This document shows, one piece after another, positions 7,735-16,113 of a stretch of DNA of 64,000 bases. A program made the translations under genes and the position numbers. The stretch is taken from contig JAGDZP010000009.1 of the NCBI GenBank assembly GCA_049115735.1, positions 1-64,000 on the forward strand. The letters run 5' to 3'. Source of the DNA: CAXBNB01 sp049115735. GTDB lineage: Bacteria > Bacteroidota > Bacteroidia > Cytophagales > Cyclobacteriaceae. How positions within the stretch are numbered: position 1 is the first letter of the stretch; every line of letters begins with the position of its first letter. The notes beneath the pieces are model-generated. The model did not search any database and was not told where the DNA came from. It saw only the letters and a program-made list of their open reading frames with translations.

Positions 7735-8217
7735 CTATATCTCCATCAAATAGTCATCTATAAATTCCCTCACAGCACCCTCACCACCTTTCTTTTCCAA
7801 GACCACATCAGAAATGGCTATTATTTTCTTGTGTGCATCGGCAGGGCAAGCCGAAATTCCTACGGCCTGCATGATTTCCAGGTCGTTGATATCATCTCCG
7901 ATGTAGGCAATTTGATCTCTTGAAATAGACAACTCCTCACACCACTGATCCAATACTGTTAGTTTGCTTTCCATGCCTACATAGCAGTTTTGGATGCCAA
8001 GCGTTTTTGCTCTGACGGTCACCATTTCTGAAACCAAACTATGGCTAATGATGCCCACCTGAAAGCCACTTTTCGCCAGCTCCCTGATCCCCAATCCGTC
8101 TTTGGCATTATACTTTTTTAGTTGCGTGCCATCTTGCGCTACATATACTCCACCATCTGTAAGTGTACCATCCACATCCAGAATGAGTAGCTTGATATCC
8201 ATTAGTTTCTTTTTCAT
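7735..8217 (-). CDS. kdsC: KDO-8-phosphate phosphatase (HAD family)
   Basis: The 160-residue HAD phosphatase has the size of KdsC, which hydrolyses 3-deoxy-D-manno-octulosonate 8-phosphate to KDO during lipid A/LPS synthesis. Motif I is DVDGTLTDG with the nucleophile Asp, and motif IV is GDDINDLE with metal-binding acids. It has no cap domain, as expected for this tetrameric type. Start ATG 8217 is chosen; the preceding TTG adds one residue only. No other LPS gene is adjacent, so the assignment rests on motifs and length. A related HAD phosphatase acting on another 9-carbon or 8-carbon sugar phosphate is the alternative. Confidence 0.88.
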   Translation of the reverse strand: MKKKLMDIKLLILDVDGTLTDGGVYVAQDGTQLKKYNAKDGLGIRELAKSGFQVGIISHSLVSEMVTVRAKTLGIQNCYVGMESKLTVLDQWCEELSISRDQIAYIGDDINDLEIMQAVGISACPADAHKKIIAISDVVLEKKGGEGAVREFIDDYLMEI

Positions 8218-8283
8218 CAATTCGAATTATTAATCTGACGGCAATTTATAAAAATATAGGGATGAAGGGTTGCTATTGATAAT

Positions 8284-8368
8284 AGTGATGCCATGACTCA
8301 CTTTGAGCTCTCCCTATTACAAACCTAGAGCTGTGGAGAAAGCCTGAGTGAATAGTCATGGTATCACT
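8284..8368. repeat. 85-nt imperfect hairpin element upstream of THX gene
   Basis: AGTGATGCCATGACT (8284-8298) and AGTCATGGTATCACT (8354-8368) are inverted copies with a single G-T type mismatch. Inside, AGCTCT pairs with AGAGCT and CACT with AGTG, so most of the block can fold into one long hairpin. It shares arm pattern (AGTG..GACT / AGTC..CACT) and an internal CTAGAGCT with the element at 3494-3572. Confidence 0.6.
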
Positions 8369-8418
8369 GGTTGAGGTATTGATTTTGATACAAATGACAG
8401 GCTCAAAAAAGAGGTTTA

Positions 8419-8450
8419 TTTGCTAAAACCCTTTAAAATGCGTAATTTTT
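8419..8450 (+). promoter_or_regulatory. Probable promoter of THX gene
   Basis: TTTG (8419-8422), 20 nt, then TAATTTTT (8443-8450) matches the Bacteroidota consensus except for the last base of the -7 box. It lies 24 nt upstream of the start codon. Confidence 0.5.
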
Positions 8451-8474
8451 AGCTAGCAACAAACCAATAGTAAA

Positions 8475-8600
8475 ATGGGAAAAGGAGACATAAAAACCAA
8501 AAGAGGCAAGCTGTCCAATGGATCGTATGGAAGGCTTAGACCCAAGAAAAAAAGCACTGTAGCGCCCGAAACTAAAAAGAAAACCAAAAAGAAGAAGTAG
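8475..8600 (+). CDS. 30S ribosomal protein THX (bTHX)
   Basis: A 41-residue, extremely basic protein begins MGKGDIKTKRGKL and continues NGSYGRLRPKKK, then ends in a Lys-rich tail. The MGKGD.KTKRGK...GSYG..RP pattern is the signature of THX, a small peptide that sits at the top of the 30S head in Thermus and is widely encoded in Bacteroidota. Its size makes it easy to miss. It is monocistronic, with a candidate promoter just upstream and a structured element before that. The Lys-rich C-terminal extension beyond residue 25 is longer than in Thermus THX. Confidence 0.93.
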   Translation: MGKGDIKTKRGKLSNGSYGRLRPKKKSTVAPETKKKTKKKK

Positions 8601-8702
8601 GGAATCAAACGGTTTGATTTAAGCCTCATTATTTTCTAAGAGATTTTAGTTGACCATGTTAATTAGCTAATTTCGCTCGTTGATTGGTTAAACATCTGTT
8701 GA

Positions 8703-9410
8703 TTGAAAAAGTCTCTACTTACATTTCTTGTTTCTACCCTGATAATGATGTCGGCATCCGCCCAGGATAGCACATTTATCTCGCATACCTATCTCGGTAT
8801 TAAGGCGGGATATAACTATGGGACAGTTACTATGGCGCACGCCCTGCAAAGAATCAATTCTGTAGAGGGATATTTGCCCGGGTTTCATTTTGGCTTGATT
8901 GGAATCAACTATTTGGAGAAGAATATTGGTCTTCAGGTAGAGCTGAATTATACTCAAAAGGGCTATTCACAAATCACTGAGTTAGGTGGTCCAAAATACG
9001 AAAACACCTTGAAGTACATTGAGTTACCGATATATATGAATGTGTATGTTGGTAGGAAAAAGACCCGACTGTTTTTCAATTTGGGAACTTATGCCAAATA
9101 CCTAATTGGGTCGACTCCTCCCAGTGGAACGCCTGGTGATAATGCGCAATTTGATCTTTTCCCCTATGAACCAGACCGGGATAGAAAACTTGGCTATGGC
9201 TTGATAGGAGGAGGGGGGATTTATCGGGATTTTAGTTTCGGTACTATTATGATCCAGGGTGAGTTTGCCTACGGATTCAGCAACATTCTCGATCCCGTGA
9301 CTGAAGATTCCGGGATACCGAATATTTCCAATTTACTCACATCTTATGTTTCCGTCGGCTATATGATCAGGTTGGATGGAATGCCACAAAAGATAGTGCC
9401 AAGGGAGTAA
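8703..9410 (+). CDS. PorT-like outer-membrane beta-barrel protein
   Basis: The protein has 235 residues with a signal peptide (MKKSLLTFLVSTLIMMSASAQ). Alternating beta-strand segments such as YLGIKAGYNYG, GLQVELNYTQKGY and YIELPIYMNVYVG are typical of the porin/PorT-like barrel family of Bacteroidota. The start is a TTG at 8703: the next ATG would remove most of the signal peptide, so the TTG is preferred. Such proteins sit in the outer membrane; the ligand is unknown. It is monocistronic between THX and the convergent hydrolase gene. Confidence 0.8.
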   Translation: MKKSLLTFLVSTLIMMSASAQDSTFISHTYLGIKAGYNYGTVTMAHALQRINSVEGYLPGFHFGLIGINYLEKNIGLQVELNYTQKGYSQITELGGPKYENTLKYIELPIYMNVYVGRKKTRLFFNLGTYAKYLIGSTPPSGTPGDNAQFDLFPYEPDRDRKLGYGLIGGGGIYRDFSFGTIMIQGEFAYGFSNILDPVTEDSGIPNISNLLTSYVSVGYMIRLDGMPQKIVPRE

Positions 9411-9415
9411 GAAGG

Positions 9416-10390
9416 TCAATTTTTTAGCTGCTCCGAAATAAACTCATATGCCCTTTCATCCATCCAGGAATGATTTTTCCGTTTTAAGGAAAAGCCTACA
9501 TGACCCCCTATTTCAGGAGTTTCTAAATAAAGGAATGGGTGATCTCTGGCTAAGTCGTAAGGGTAACACTTTTCTCCCAGCATGGGATCGTTTATGGCAT
9601 TTACGATTAGCGATGGGATTTTTATATTGTCATAAAACTGGTCAGATGTGGAGCTGGTATAAAAGTGCTCGGCGCTGTTGAAACCATGCAAGGGGGCCGT
9701 GTAGCGCTCATCCAATTCATCGAATGTAGTAATCTTGTCCAGGCCAGTCGTATCAATTTTATTAGGGTGCATTGACGCTTTGATACTGATTTTCTTTTTG
9801 ATCTTTTTGAGAAATCGTTTAGTATAAAATCGGTTCTCTTTCTTTTTCAATTGCACCGCACTATCCCAAAGATTGCAGGGCACTGAGAAGACTGCCGCCG
9901 CAACGATTCTAGCATCTACATTTTCTCCTTGTTCCCCCAGGAATTTGAGCGTTGTGCTACCACCCATCGAGAAACCAGCTAGGGCTACCTGCGAGTAGTT
10001 GTTATTATCTAATCCACGATTTAAAACTGTTTCAAAATCATCGGTAACACCATGGTGGTAGAGCCTCAGCGATCGATTCATTTCTCCACTACAAGAACGA
10101 TAGTTCCAGGCCAAAATATCCCAACCTTGTGCCGAGAAATATTTAGCCATACTTTTTATATAATAGCGTTCAGAATTCCCTTCCAGGCCATGGGAGAGCA
10201 TCAATAGCCTGCTGTGTCCATTTTTCACCCAATCAATATCCAGAAAATCATCATCTGGAGTAGGGATTCTTTCTCTTTCATAGACTACTCCATTTACCTT
10301 TCCCAAAAAACTAGGGATGATGGTTTCAAAATGACCATTCTTGAAATAATAGGGCCGTTCTGAATAGGAGGATTTTTCGATGATTGGCAT
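9416..10390 (-). CDS. YheT-family alpha/beta hydrolase
   Basis: The 324-residue alpha/beta hydrolase belongs to the YheT/COG0429 group. SHGLEGNSE forms the oxyanion region, GFSMGGS the nucleophile elbow (Ser), and the C-terminal GGHVGF the catalytic His. The N-terminal NGHFETIIPSFLG segment is characteristic of the family. Substrate is unknown; homologues act as carboxylesterases. It ends 5 bp from the convergent barrel gene and is divergent from the ROK kinase at 10465. Confidence 0.9.
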   Translation of the reverse strand: MPIIEKSSYSERPYYFKNGHFETIIPSFLGKVNGVVYERERIPTPDDDFLDIDWVKNGHSRLLMLSHGLEGNSERYYIKSMAKYFSAQGWDILAWNYRSCSGEMNRSLRLYHHGVTDDFETVLNRGLDNNNYSQVALAGFSMGGSTTLKFLGEQGENVDARIVAAAVFSVPCNLWDSAVQLKKKENRFYTKRFLKKIKKKISIKASMHPNKIDTTGLDKITTFDELDERYTAPLHGFNSAEHFYTSSTSDQFYDNIKIPSLIVNAINDPMLGEKCYPYDLARDHPFLYLETPEIGGHVGFSLKRKNHSWMDERAYEFISEQLKN

Positions 10391-10438
10391 TATTGAAGAT
10401 TTATTTAAAAGAAAACTGTGTTCTGTATTTTGCTTTCC

Positions 10439-10446
10439 TATTTTTG
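10439..10446 (+). promoter_or_regulatory. Candidate -7 box for ROK kinase gene
   Basis: TATTTTTG is a full match to TAnnTTTG and lies 18 nt upstream of the start codon at 10465, the same spacing as in sucD. The upstream -33 element is weak, so confidence is moderate. Confidence 0.45.
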
Positions 10447-10464
10447 CCGCTAAAATAAGTCATT

Positions 10465-11418
10465 ATGAAAGAATTTGTTTTAGGAATTGATATCGGGGGT
10501 ACAAGTGCCAAATATGGGTTGGTAGACAGGGATGGAGAGGTTTCTCATGAAGGTTCAGTGCCGACAGCTGGGACAACAAGTGTACATGAATTTCTTAAAC
10601 CCGTGCATGAGCAGATATCCGAAGTTTTGAAACAGAATTCTGACTATAAAATAATAGGATCTGGTATTGGCGCGCCTAATGGCAACTATTACCGCGGTAC
10701 AATTGAACATGCCCCTAACCTGAATTGGGGTGAGATTGTGGACATCACTGGTGAGTTTAAGCAATACTTTGATTTCCCCATGGTGCTTACCAATGATGCC
10801 AATGCAGCAGCCATTGGTGAAAAGGTATTTGGTGGTGCCAAGGATATGAATGATTTTGTCATTTTCACCCTGGGAACCGGGCTTGGTAGCGGCATTTTCG
10901 TGAATGGGCAAGTGGTTTATGGTTACAGTGGTTTTGCAGGAGAGCTTGGTCACATTACTGTAAACCCTAAAGGCCGTTATTGCGCTTGTGGAAGACGAGG
11001 CTGTTTAGAGACTTATGTGTCTGCTACGGGTATCAAAAGAACGGTTTATAAAATGCTTGCTGACTACACAGAAGAAAGTGAGTTGAGAGGGGTCAGCTAT
11101 GATGATCTGGACGCCAAAATGATTTCTGATGCTGCAAATAATGGTGATTTCATCGCCATCAAAGCTTTCCAGTATACTGGTAAAATTCTCGGTATAGAAT
11201 TGGCAGATACTGTGGTGCACACCAGCCCGCAGGCCATCTTTCTTTTCGGTGGTTTGGTACATGCCGGCAAATACTTGTTTGAGCCGGCCATCAAACACAT
11301 GGAGAAAAACATAATGACAGCATTCAAGGGAACCGTTAAGTTGCTGCCATCCTCCCTGATGGACAAAAATGCTGCTGTTCTGGGTGCTGCTGCATTGGCC
11401 TGGAATGAAGCCAAATAA
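10465..11418 (+). CDS. ROK-family sugar kinase (probable glucokinase)
   Basis: The 317-residue ROK kinase starts with the phosphate-binding LGIDIGGTSAKYG and has NDANAAAIGE with the catalytic Asp. It also has the ROK zinc motif CACGRRGCLE and the adenosine-site GGLVHAG. The lineage uses ROK enzymes as glucokinases, making ATP-dependent glucose phosphorylation the best guess, though fructose, mannose or GlcNAc kinases look alike. No regulatory helix-turn-helix is present, so it is an enzyme and not a ROK repressor. It is transcribed alone, divergent from the YheT-type hydrolase. Confidence 0.88.
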   Translation: MKEFVLGIDIGGTSAKYGLVDRDGEVSHEGSVPTAGTTSVHEFLKPVHEQISEVLKQNSDYKIIGSGIGAPNGNYYRGTIEHAPNLNWGEIVDITGEFKQYFDFPMVLTNDANAAAIGEKVFGGAKDMNDFVIFTLGTGLGSGIFVNGQVVYGYSGFAGELGHITVNPKGRYCACGRRGCLETYVSATGIKRTVYKMLADYTEESELRGVSYDDLDAKMISDAANNGDFIAIKAFQYTGKILGIELADTVVHTSPQAIFLFGGLVHAGKYLFEPAIKHMEKNIMTAFKGTVKLLPSSLMDKNAAVLGAAALAWNEAK

Positions 11419-11513
11419 TCATACAATTGCCTAGTATTCAATCCTTCCGTAACATTCTACTGATGTTGGTTCATGGCTTAATATTTGCTTAAGTGGCATT
11501 ATCGAAAGTCCCT

Positions 11514-13925
11514 ATGAATACTTCGGCCAAGTTACTTTTTGTATTTCTGCTTACCCTTTTATCTCAACTCCTTTTAGCTCAGGAGATTAGGGTAATGGAC
11601 AAAAAGATGCTCAGCCCCGTTTACAACGTGGCTGTGGTCGACACAGAAACTCAGGAGGTCATGTTTAGCAATGAGCAAGGCTATTTCGAAATAGAAGGTG
11701 CACTCCCTAAGCGTAAGTACATTCTCAGGCACCCTTCCTACAAGCTGCTTAATATCACATATAAGGACATTCTTAAAAATAACTACATCATATACCTCAG
11801 CGAGGGTGTAATGAATATCGATGAGGTAGTCGTATCGGCTAACAAATGGCAGCAGGAAAAATCGGAAGTGCCTAATGAAATATTGTCTATCAACCCTTCT
11901 GATGTTTCATTTAGAAATCCACAAACGGCTGCAGATATGCTGGAAAGTACCGGGCAGGTTTTTGTACAAAAAAGTCAAATGGGTGGGGGCAGCCCAATGA
12001 TCCGCGGATTTGCGGCGAATTCTGTCCTAATTATGGTGGATGGCGTAAGAATGAACAACGCAATTTACAGGAATGGAAACCTTCAAAACGTCATTATGCT
12101 GGATCCAAACCTTCTTGAAAGAAGCGAGGTGATTTATGGGCCAAGTTCAGTGCTGTATGGCAGTGATGCCCTTGGTGGGGTAATGGACTTTAATACCTTA
12201 AGACCTAGATATTCAACAGGGGATAAGTTTAGGGTTTATCCAACTGCCATGGTGCGTTACGCTTCGGCCAACAATGAAAACACTGGCCATGTTAATCTCC
12301 GGTTTGGAAACAAAAACTGGGGTTTCGTCACTGGAATTACACATAGCGATTTTGAGGATTTGAAAGCAGGCTCAAATCGGCCGAGCGAATACCCGGAATT
12401 TGGCAAGCGATTATCTTATGTCAAGCGTATCAATACTTCGGATTTTGCGGTGAATAATTCTGATGTAGATATGCAGCGCTTTTCAGGTTACAGCCAAACC
12501 AACTTTTTACAAAAAATAGGATACACAAAAGATGCCTTGGAAGTGCTGTATGGGTTCTACTATACTACATCCTCTGATATTCCTCGATACGATAGACTGA
12601 TTGAAACTGAAGATGACCAGCTGAAGAATGCCGAGTGGTACTATGGTCCTCAGGCGTTTTTGATGAACTCCCTTACAGTCTCGAGTTTTGAATCGACTGG
12701 CTTTTTTGATGCCTTCAAAATAATAGCATCGCATCAGAATGTTGAGGAAAGTCGTTTCGACAGGAGGTTAGACAGTGACAATCTGAGGGTAAGGAAAGAA
12801 AATGTTGGGATAGTGTCTCTCAATGTTGATCTGGATAAACGTTTGGATGACAAATCAGAACTGTTTTATGGGGTCGAGCTTTTGAACAATCATGTGAGTT
12901 CTGAAGCTTACATTGTGGACAAGGTGAGTAATGTGAAAGTTTCGGCGGCAGCTACCAGATACCCTGACGGTGGGAGTGACTATAGAACCATATCCGGATA
13001 TTTTAATCTGAAAAGAAAACTCAAAACAAATCTCATTGCCTCTGCAGGTATCAGATATTCTAATGTCTACCTCAACTCAAAATTTGAAGACAAGTCCTTT
13101 TATGATTTTCCATACGACAGGATAAACATAAACAATGGTGCTATTAGCGGAAGCATGAGTTTGGTTTATGCCCCAAATAAAGAATGGAAAGCTAATGCGC
13201 TATTTTCCACAGGTTTTCGATCGCCAAATGTGGACGATATTGGCAAGGTATTCGACTCTGAACCGGGCAATGTTGTGGTGCCAAATGAAGATCTGCAGGC
13301 CGAGTTTTCATACAACTGGGAAGCAGGGTTCACCAGGAATATTGGGGAAGTGATGAAGATAGAAGTGGTTGGGTATTATTCACTGCTAAACCAGGCGATT
13401 GTGAGAAGGGACTTTGATTTCAACGGTGCTTCAACGATTACCTACGATGGGGTGGAAAGTAATGTGCAAGCACTAGTCAATGTAGGAGAGGCATACATAT
13501 ATGGTTACTCTTTAAACATACGGGCTGATGTCACGGATTACCTATCTATTTCTTCCACTCTGAGCGACAACAACGGTCGAGATAAATCTGAAGATGTTCC
13601 GCTGCGACATACTTCACCGATGTTTGGAAAAACCTCCGTCATTGCCAATTTGAAAAAGTTTAAAGCAGAAATATTTGCCCGTTACAATGGTTTTCGCGGC
13701 AAAGATGATTTTGCCCCTTCGGAACTAAACAAACCTCATTTATACACTGAAGATGGTACACCATCATGGGCTACACTTAACATCAGGTCGTCCGTCCAGC
13801 TTACTGAAAACCTAAGAGTGAATGCCTCTTTGGAGAATATTTTTGATCTACACTACAGGCCATATTCTTCCGGTATCAGCGCCCCAGGCAGGAATGTGAT
13901 TGTTTCCTTGAAAGGGCAATTCTGA
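11514..13925 (+). CDS. TonB-dependent receptor, heme/hemoglobin-receptor-like
   Basis: The receptor has 803 residues from ATG 11514, chosen because it gives a clean signal peptide (MNTSAKLLFVFLLTLLSQLL); a GTG seven codons upstream is less likely. A short carboxypeptidase-like regulatory domain (about 25-105) precedes the plug, which has MIRGFAANSVLIMVDGVRMN and the following NNAIYRNGNLQNV. This wording is close to the hemoglobin/transferrin/lactoferrin receptor group. A 22-strand barrel follows, ending in an aromatic C terminus. It should import heme or an iron chelate using TonB-ExbBD energy, for which an exbB/exbD operon lies at 39679. No iron or heme genes are adjacent, so the ligand is an inference. 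Confidence 0.88.
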   Translation: MNTSAKLLFVFLLTLLSQLLLAQEIRVMDKKMLSPVYNVAVVDTETQEVMFSNEQGYFEIEGALPKRKYILRHPSYKLLNITYKDILKNNYIIYLSEGVMNIDEVVVSANKWQQEKSEVPNEILSINPSDVSFRNPQTAADMLESTGQVFVQKSQMGGGSPMIRGFAANSVLIMVDGVRMNNAIYRNGNLQNVIMLDPNLLERSEVIYGPSSVLYGSDALGGVMDFNTLRPRYSTGDKFRVYPTAMVRYASANNENTGHVNLRFGNKNWGFVTGITHSDFEDLKAGSNRPSEYPEFGKRLSYVKRINTSDFAVNNSDVDMQRFSGYSQTNFLQKIGYTKDALEVLYGFYYTTSSDIPRYDRLIETEDDQLKNAEWYYGPQAFLMNSLTVSSFESTGFFDAFKIIASHQNVEESRFDRRLDSDNLRVRKENVGIVSLNVDLDKRLDDKSELFYGVELLNNHVSSEAYIVDKVSNVKVSAAATRYPDGGSDYRTISGYFNLKRKLKTNLIASAGIRYSNVYLNSKFEDKSFYDFPYDRININNGAISGSMSLVYAPNKEWKANALFSTGFRSPNVDDIGKVFDSEPGNVVVPNEDLQAEFSYNWEAGFTRNIGEVMKIEVVGYYSLLNQAIVRRDFDFNGASTITYDGVESNVQALVNVGEAYIYGYSLNIRADVTDYLSISSTLSDNNGRDKSEDVPLRHTSPMFGKTSVIANLKKFKAEIFARYNGFRGKDDFAPSELNKPHLYTEDGTPSWATLNIRSSVQLTENLRVNASLENIFDLHYRPYSSGISAPGRNVIVSLKGQF

Positions 13926-13930
13926 CCTTA

Positions 13931-15226
13931 TTATTTCTCTTTGAATATGCGGTAAATCAGAACTGCTGCCTTTTGGGTTTGACTAGGCAGTGAATTCAGG
14001 TCTCCTGTTTCATTGATGGTGTGACCGTGTGTTCCTCCAAGACCCAGTCCATCCAAACCCGCTTCCACAAATTCCGAGGTAAAGGAAATATCAGCGGCAC
14101 CTGCATCGACGGGATTAACTGCTGTCATTTCCCCATATCCAAGGTCTAGGCTTGCTCTGCTCAGTTTGTCCAATAACATCTCATTACTCTTCTTGAGAGA
14201 AAATGGAGGATAGCCTTCTCCAAAAGTGATGGTCGCATCGGTTTTAGAATAATGTCGCGCCACGATCTCTTTCATTTTTTCCTGAACTTCGGCTAGTTGC
14301 TCAGGTGAAATACAGCGCATGTCTCCAGAAACGGTGACGTTTTTAGAGACTACATTGTCTTTCCCAAAGGCAGTGCCGTTGTTGGATTTGGGGTTGTGCT
14401 TTACCTCGGTACCTCCCAAAATTACACCGGGATTGAATGTCAGATATTCAATTGACGATAGTTCTGTATAGAAGCTATTCAAGATACGAGATGCCTCGAT
14501 GATCGCCCCAGGGCCAACAGTTGGTTTGAATATTTGAGAGGAGTGAGATGCCTGACCAGACACTTCCAATAGCCAGTCAAAAGAACTCCTTCGTGCAACC
14601 ACGGCGGTCTTGGGATTTCCATCACCATTTTCAAAACCCAGAGCAATGTCTGCCCATTTTGCCGCATCTATCAGTGCCTTCTTGGAGATGTTCAGTGGTC
14701 GACCGCTTTTTTCTTCCTCACCGGTCAGTACCACAGTTATATTCATTTTCTTCAGTAGTCCCACTTCTTTCAGGGCTGATAATGCCTGCAGAATAATTAC
14801 ATTACCCCCTTTCATATCGGCTATGCCCGGACCCTTAACAATGCCATTCTCCAGCGGTATCCATTCCTGATTGGGGCTGTCTTTTTCAAATACCGTATCC
14901 AGATGGCCAATCAGTAGGAACTTCTTTCCTTTTCCACCTTCAATTTTAGCTACCATATGACCAGCCCTATTAAAAGCAGCTCCATCTACCCATGACACCT
15001 CCATGCCGAGCGCTTCAAATTCTTTCATAAATACCCTGCCCACTTTCTCCACTCCCTCAAAATTCATGGTGCCGCTATTGATATTCACAACTTCCTTGAG
15101 TAGCACTATAGCCTCTTCATTTCCTTGATTGATGTGCTCAACTAGTTTTTTTTCAGTCTTATCAAGCTGGGCGATAGAAAAAGAACTTAGGAGTGAAAGG
15201 AGGATGGCTATTGATAACGGCTTCAT
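13931..15226 (-). CDS. Secreted M20 metallopeptidase (carboxypeptidase G2-like)
   Basis: The 431-residue protein has a signal peptide (MKPLSIAILLSLLSSFSIAQ) and the full M20 zinc set. GHLDTVF supplies a zinc His and the general-acid Asp, DMKGG the bridging Asp, and TGEEEKSG the catalytic Glu. The late GGTHGHTINETGD supplies the last zinc His. The dimerisation domain lies about residues 200-320. Spacing fits the glutamate carboxypeptidase (CPG2) subgroup, releasing C-terminal glutamate or similar residues in the periplasm. It is convergent with the TonB receptor, whose stop is 5 bp away. Confidence 0.9.
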   Translation of the reverse strand: MKPLSIAILLSLLSSFSIAQLDKTEKKLVEHINQGNEEAIVLLKEVVNINSGTMNFEGVEKVGRVFMKEFEALGMEVSWVDGAAFNRAGHMVAKIEGGKGKKFLLIGHLDTVFEKDSPNQEWIPLENGIVKGPGIADMKGGNVIILQALSALKEVGLLKKMNITVVLTGEEEKSGRPLNISKKALIDAAKWADIALGFENGDGNPKTAVVARRSSFDWLLEVSGQASHSSQIFKPTVGPGAIIEASRILNSFYTELSSIEYLTFNPGVILGGTEVKHNPKSNNGTAFGKDNVVSKNVTVSGDMRCISPEQLAEVQEKMKEIVARHYSKTDATITFGEGYPPFSLKKSNEMLLDKLSRASLDLGYGEMTAVNPVDAGAADISFTSEFVEAGLDGLGLGGTHGHTINETGDLNSLPSQTQKAAVLIYRIFKEK

Positions 15227-15322
15227 AAGGAATCGAGCTTTATAGTTTTATTATGGGGTAAGTTTAAGAAGTTTTTGATTCTTTGTAAATTTAAGTAGGG
15301 CAACTGTCTATTTTTTATTCTG

Positions 15323-15802
15323 ATGAACGTCAATTTAATGGTAAGCAAACATTTTTTTCTTAAAACTATTGTCATGTCGGCTTTGATTCTATTACAAGCC
15401 TGTGGCAATTCTTCAAACAAGCAAATACAATCAATATCCTGGCTTCTGGGAGAATGGGTCACCACCAGTAGTTCGGGTATGACGACTAAGGAGAAATGGG
15501 AAACGGATGGAAATATTATGAGTGGAATGGGTTGGGTGCAAAAGGAAGGTGATACCACATTCGTGGAAAATTTAACCATAAAAATGGTGAACGATACTTT
15601 GACTTACTTGGCAGAAACACCAGGCAACAACGATGTTGTTGGATTTAAGCTGACAAGTAATATCGAGGGTGCCTGGACATTTGAAAATCAGAAACATGAT
15701 TTCCCGAAAATGATAAAATACCATCGGATAAGTGAAGACGAATTTAAGGCAGTGGTATCTGGCGGTGACAGGAGTTTTACTTTAAATTTTAAAAAGAACT
15801 AG
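15323..15802 (+). CDS. DUF6265-like lipoprotein
   Basis: The 159-residue protein has a lipoprotein signal (LLQACGN lipobox). Its globular part starts with ISWLLGEWVT and has repeated beta strands such as TLTYLAETPG and FENQKHDFPKMIKY. These resemble the DUF6265/lipocalin-like family of Bacteroidota lipoproteins. Function is unknown. Several Met codons precede the hydrophobic stretch (15323, 15338, 15374); the first is reported but any is possible. It is 3 bp upstream of the MoaD-like gene, so probably cotranscribed with the run to 17983. Confidence 0.72.
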   Translation: MNVNLMVSKHFFLKTIVMSALILLQACGNSSNKQIQSISWLLGEWVTTSSSGMTTKEKWETDGNIMSGMGWVQKEGDTTFVENLTIKMVNDTLTYLAETPGNNDVVGFKLTSNIEGAWTFENQKHDFPKMIKYHRISEDEFKAVVSGGDRSFTLNFKKN

Positions 15803-15805
15803 GGT

Positions 15806-16078
15806 ATGGCTACTGTAAAATTTACTGCCAATCTGAAACGATTTTATCCTGAATTAAGAGCGATGGAAATTGAAGCAAGGAATGTTTCGGACTTGCTTGA
15901 GGAGTTAGAAACTAAATTTCCAAAAATCAAACATTACCTGGTGGATGAGCAGGGAAGGCTAAGAAAGCATGTAAACATATTTATTGGGGACGAGTTGATA
16001 GAAGACAGGCAAGGTTTGACAGATGAGATAAACTCAGGACAAGACATATATATAATGCAGGCACTATCAGGAGGCTGA
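15806..16078 (+). CDS. MoaD/ThiS-family ubiquitin-like protein
   Basis: The 90-residue beta-grasp protein has the MoaD/ThiS pattern: MATVKFTANLKRFYPELRAM, then a helix (VSDLLEELETKFPKIKHYL), then HVNIFIGDELI, and a C-terminal ALSGG. The diglycine tail is the site that is adenylated and turned into a thiocarboxylate or isopeptide in this family. No MoaE, ThiG or E1-like adenylase is adjacent, so molybdopterin or thiamine synthesis is not indicated. It lies 3 bp after a lipoprotein gene and 35 bp before a BNR propeller gene. A sulfur-carrier or protein-modifier role is inferred from fold only. Confidence 0.88.
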   Translation: MATVKFTANLKRFYPELRAMEIEARNVSDLLEELETKFPKIKHYLVDEQGRLRKHVNIFIGDELIEDRQGLTDEINSGQDIYIMQALSGG

Positions 16079-16113
16079 AGTTGGTGAAACATTGACAATC
16101 TAAATTTATTCTA

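Noticed and set aside
8604..8620. Terminator after the THX gene
   Set aside because: The AATCAAAC/GTTTGATT inverted repeat has almost no loop, low GC and only three T residues after it.
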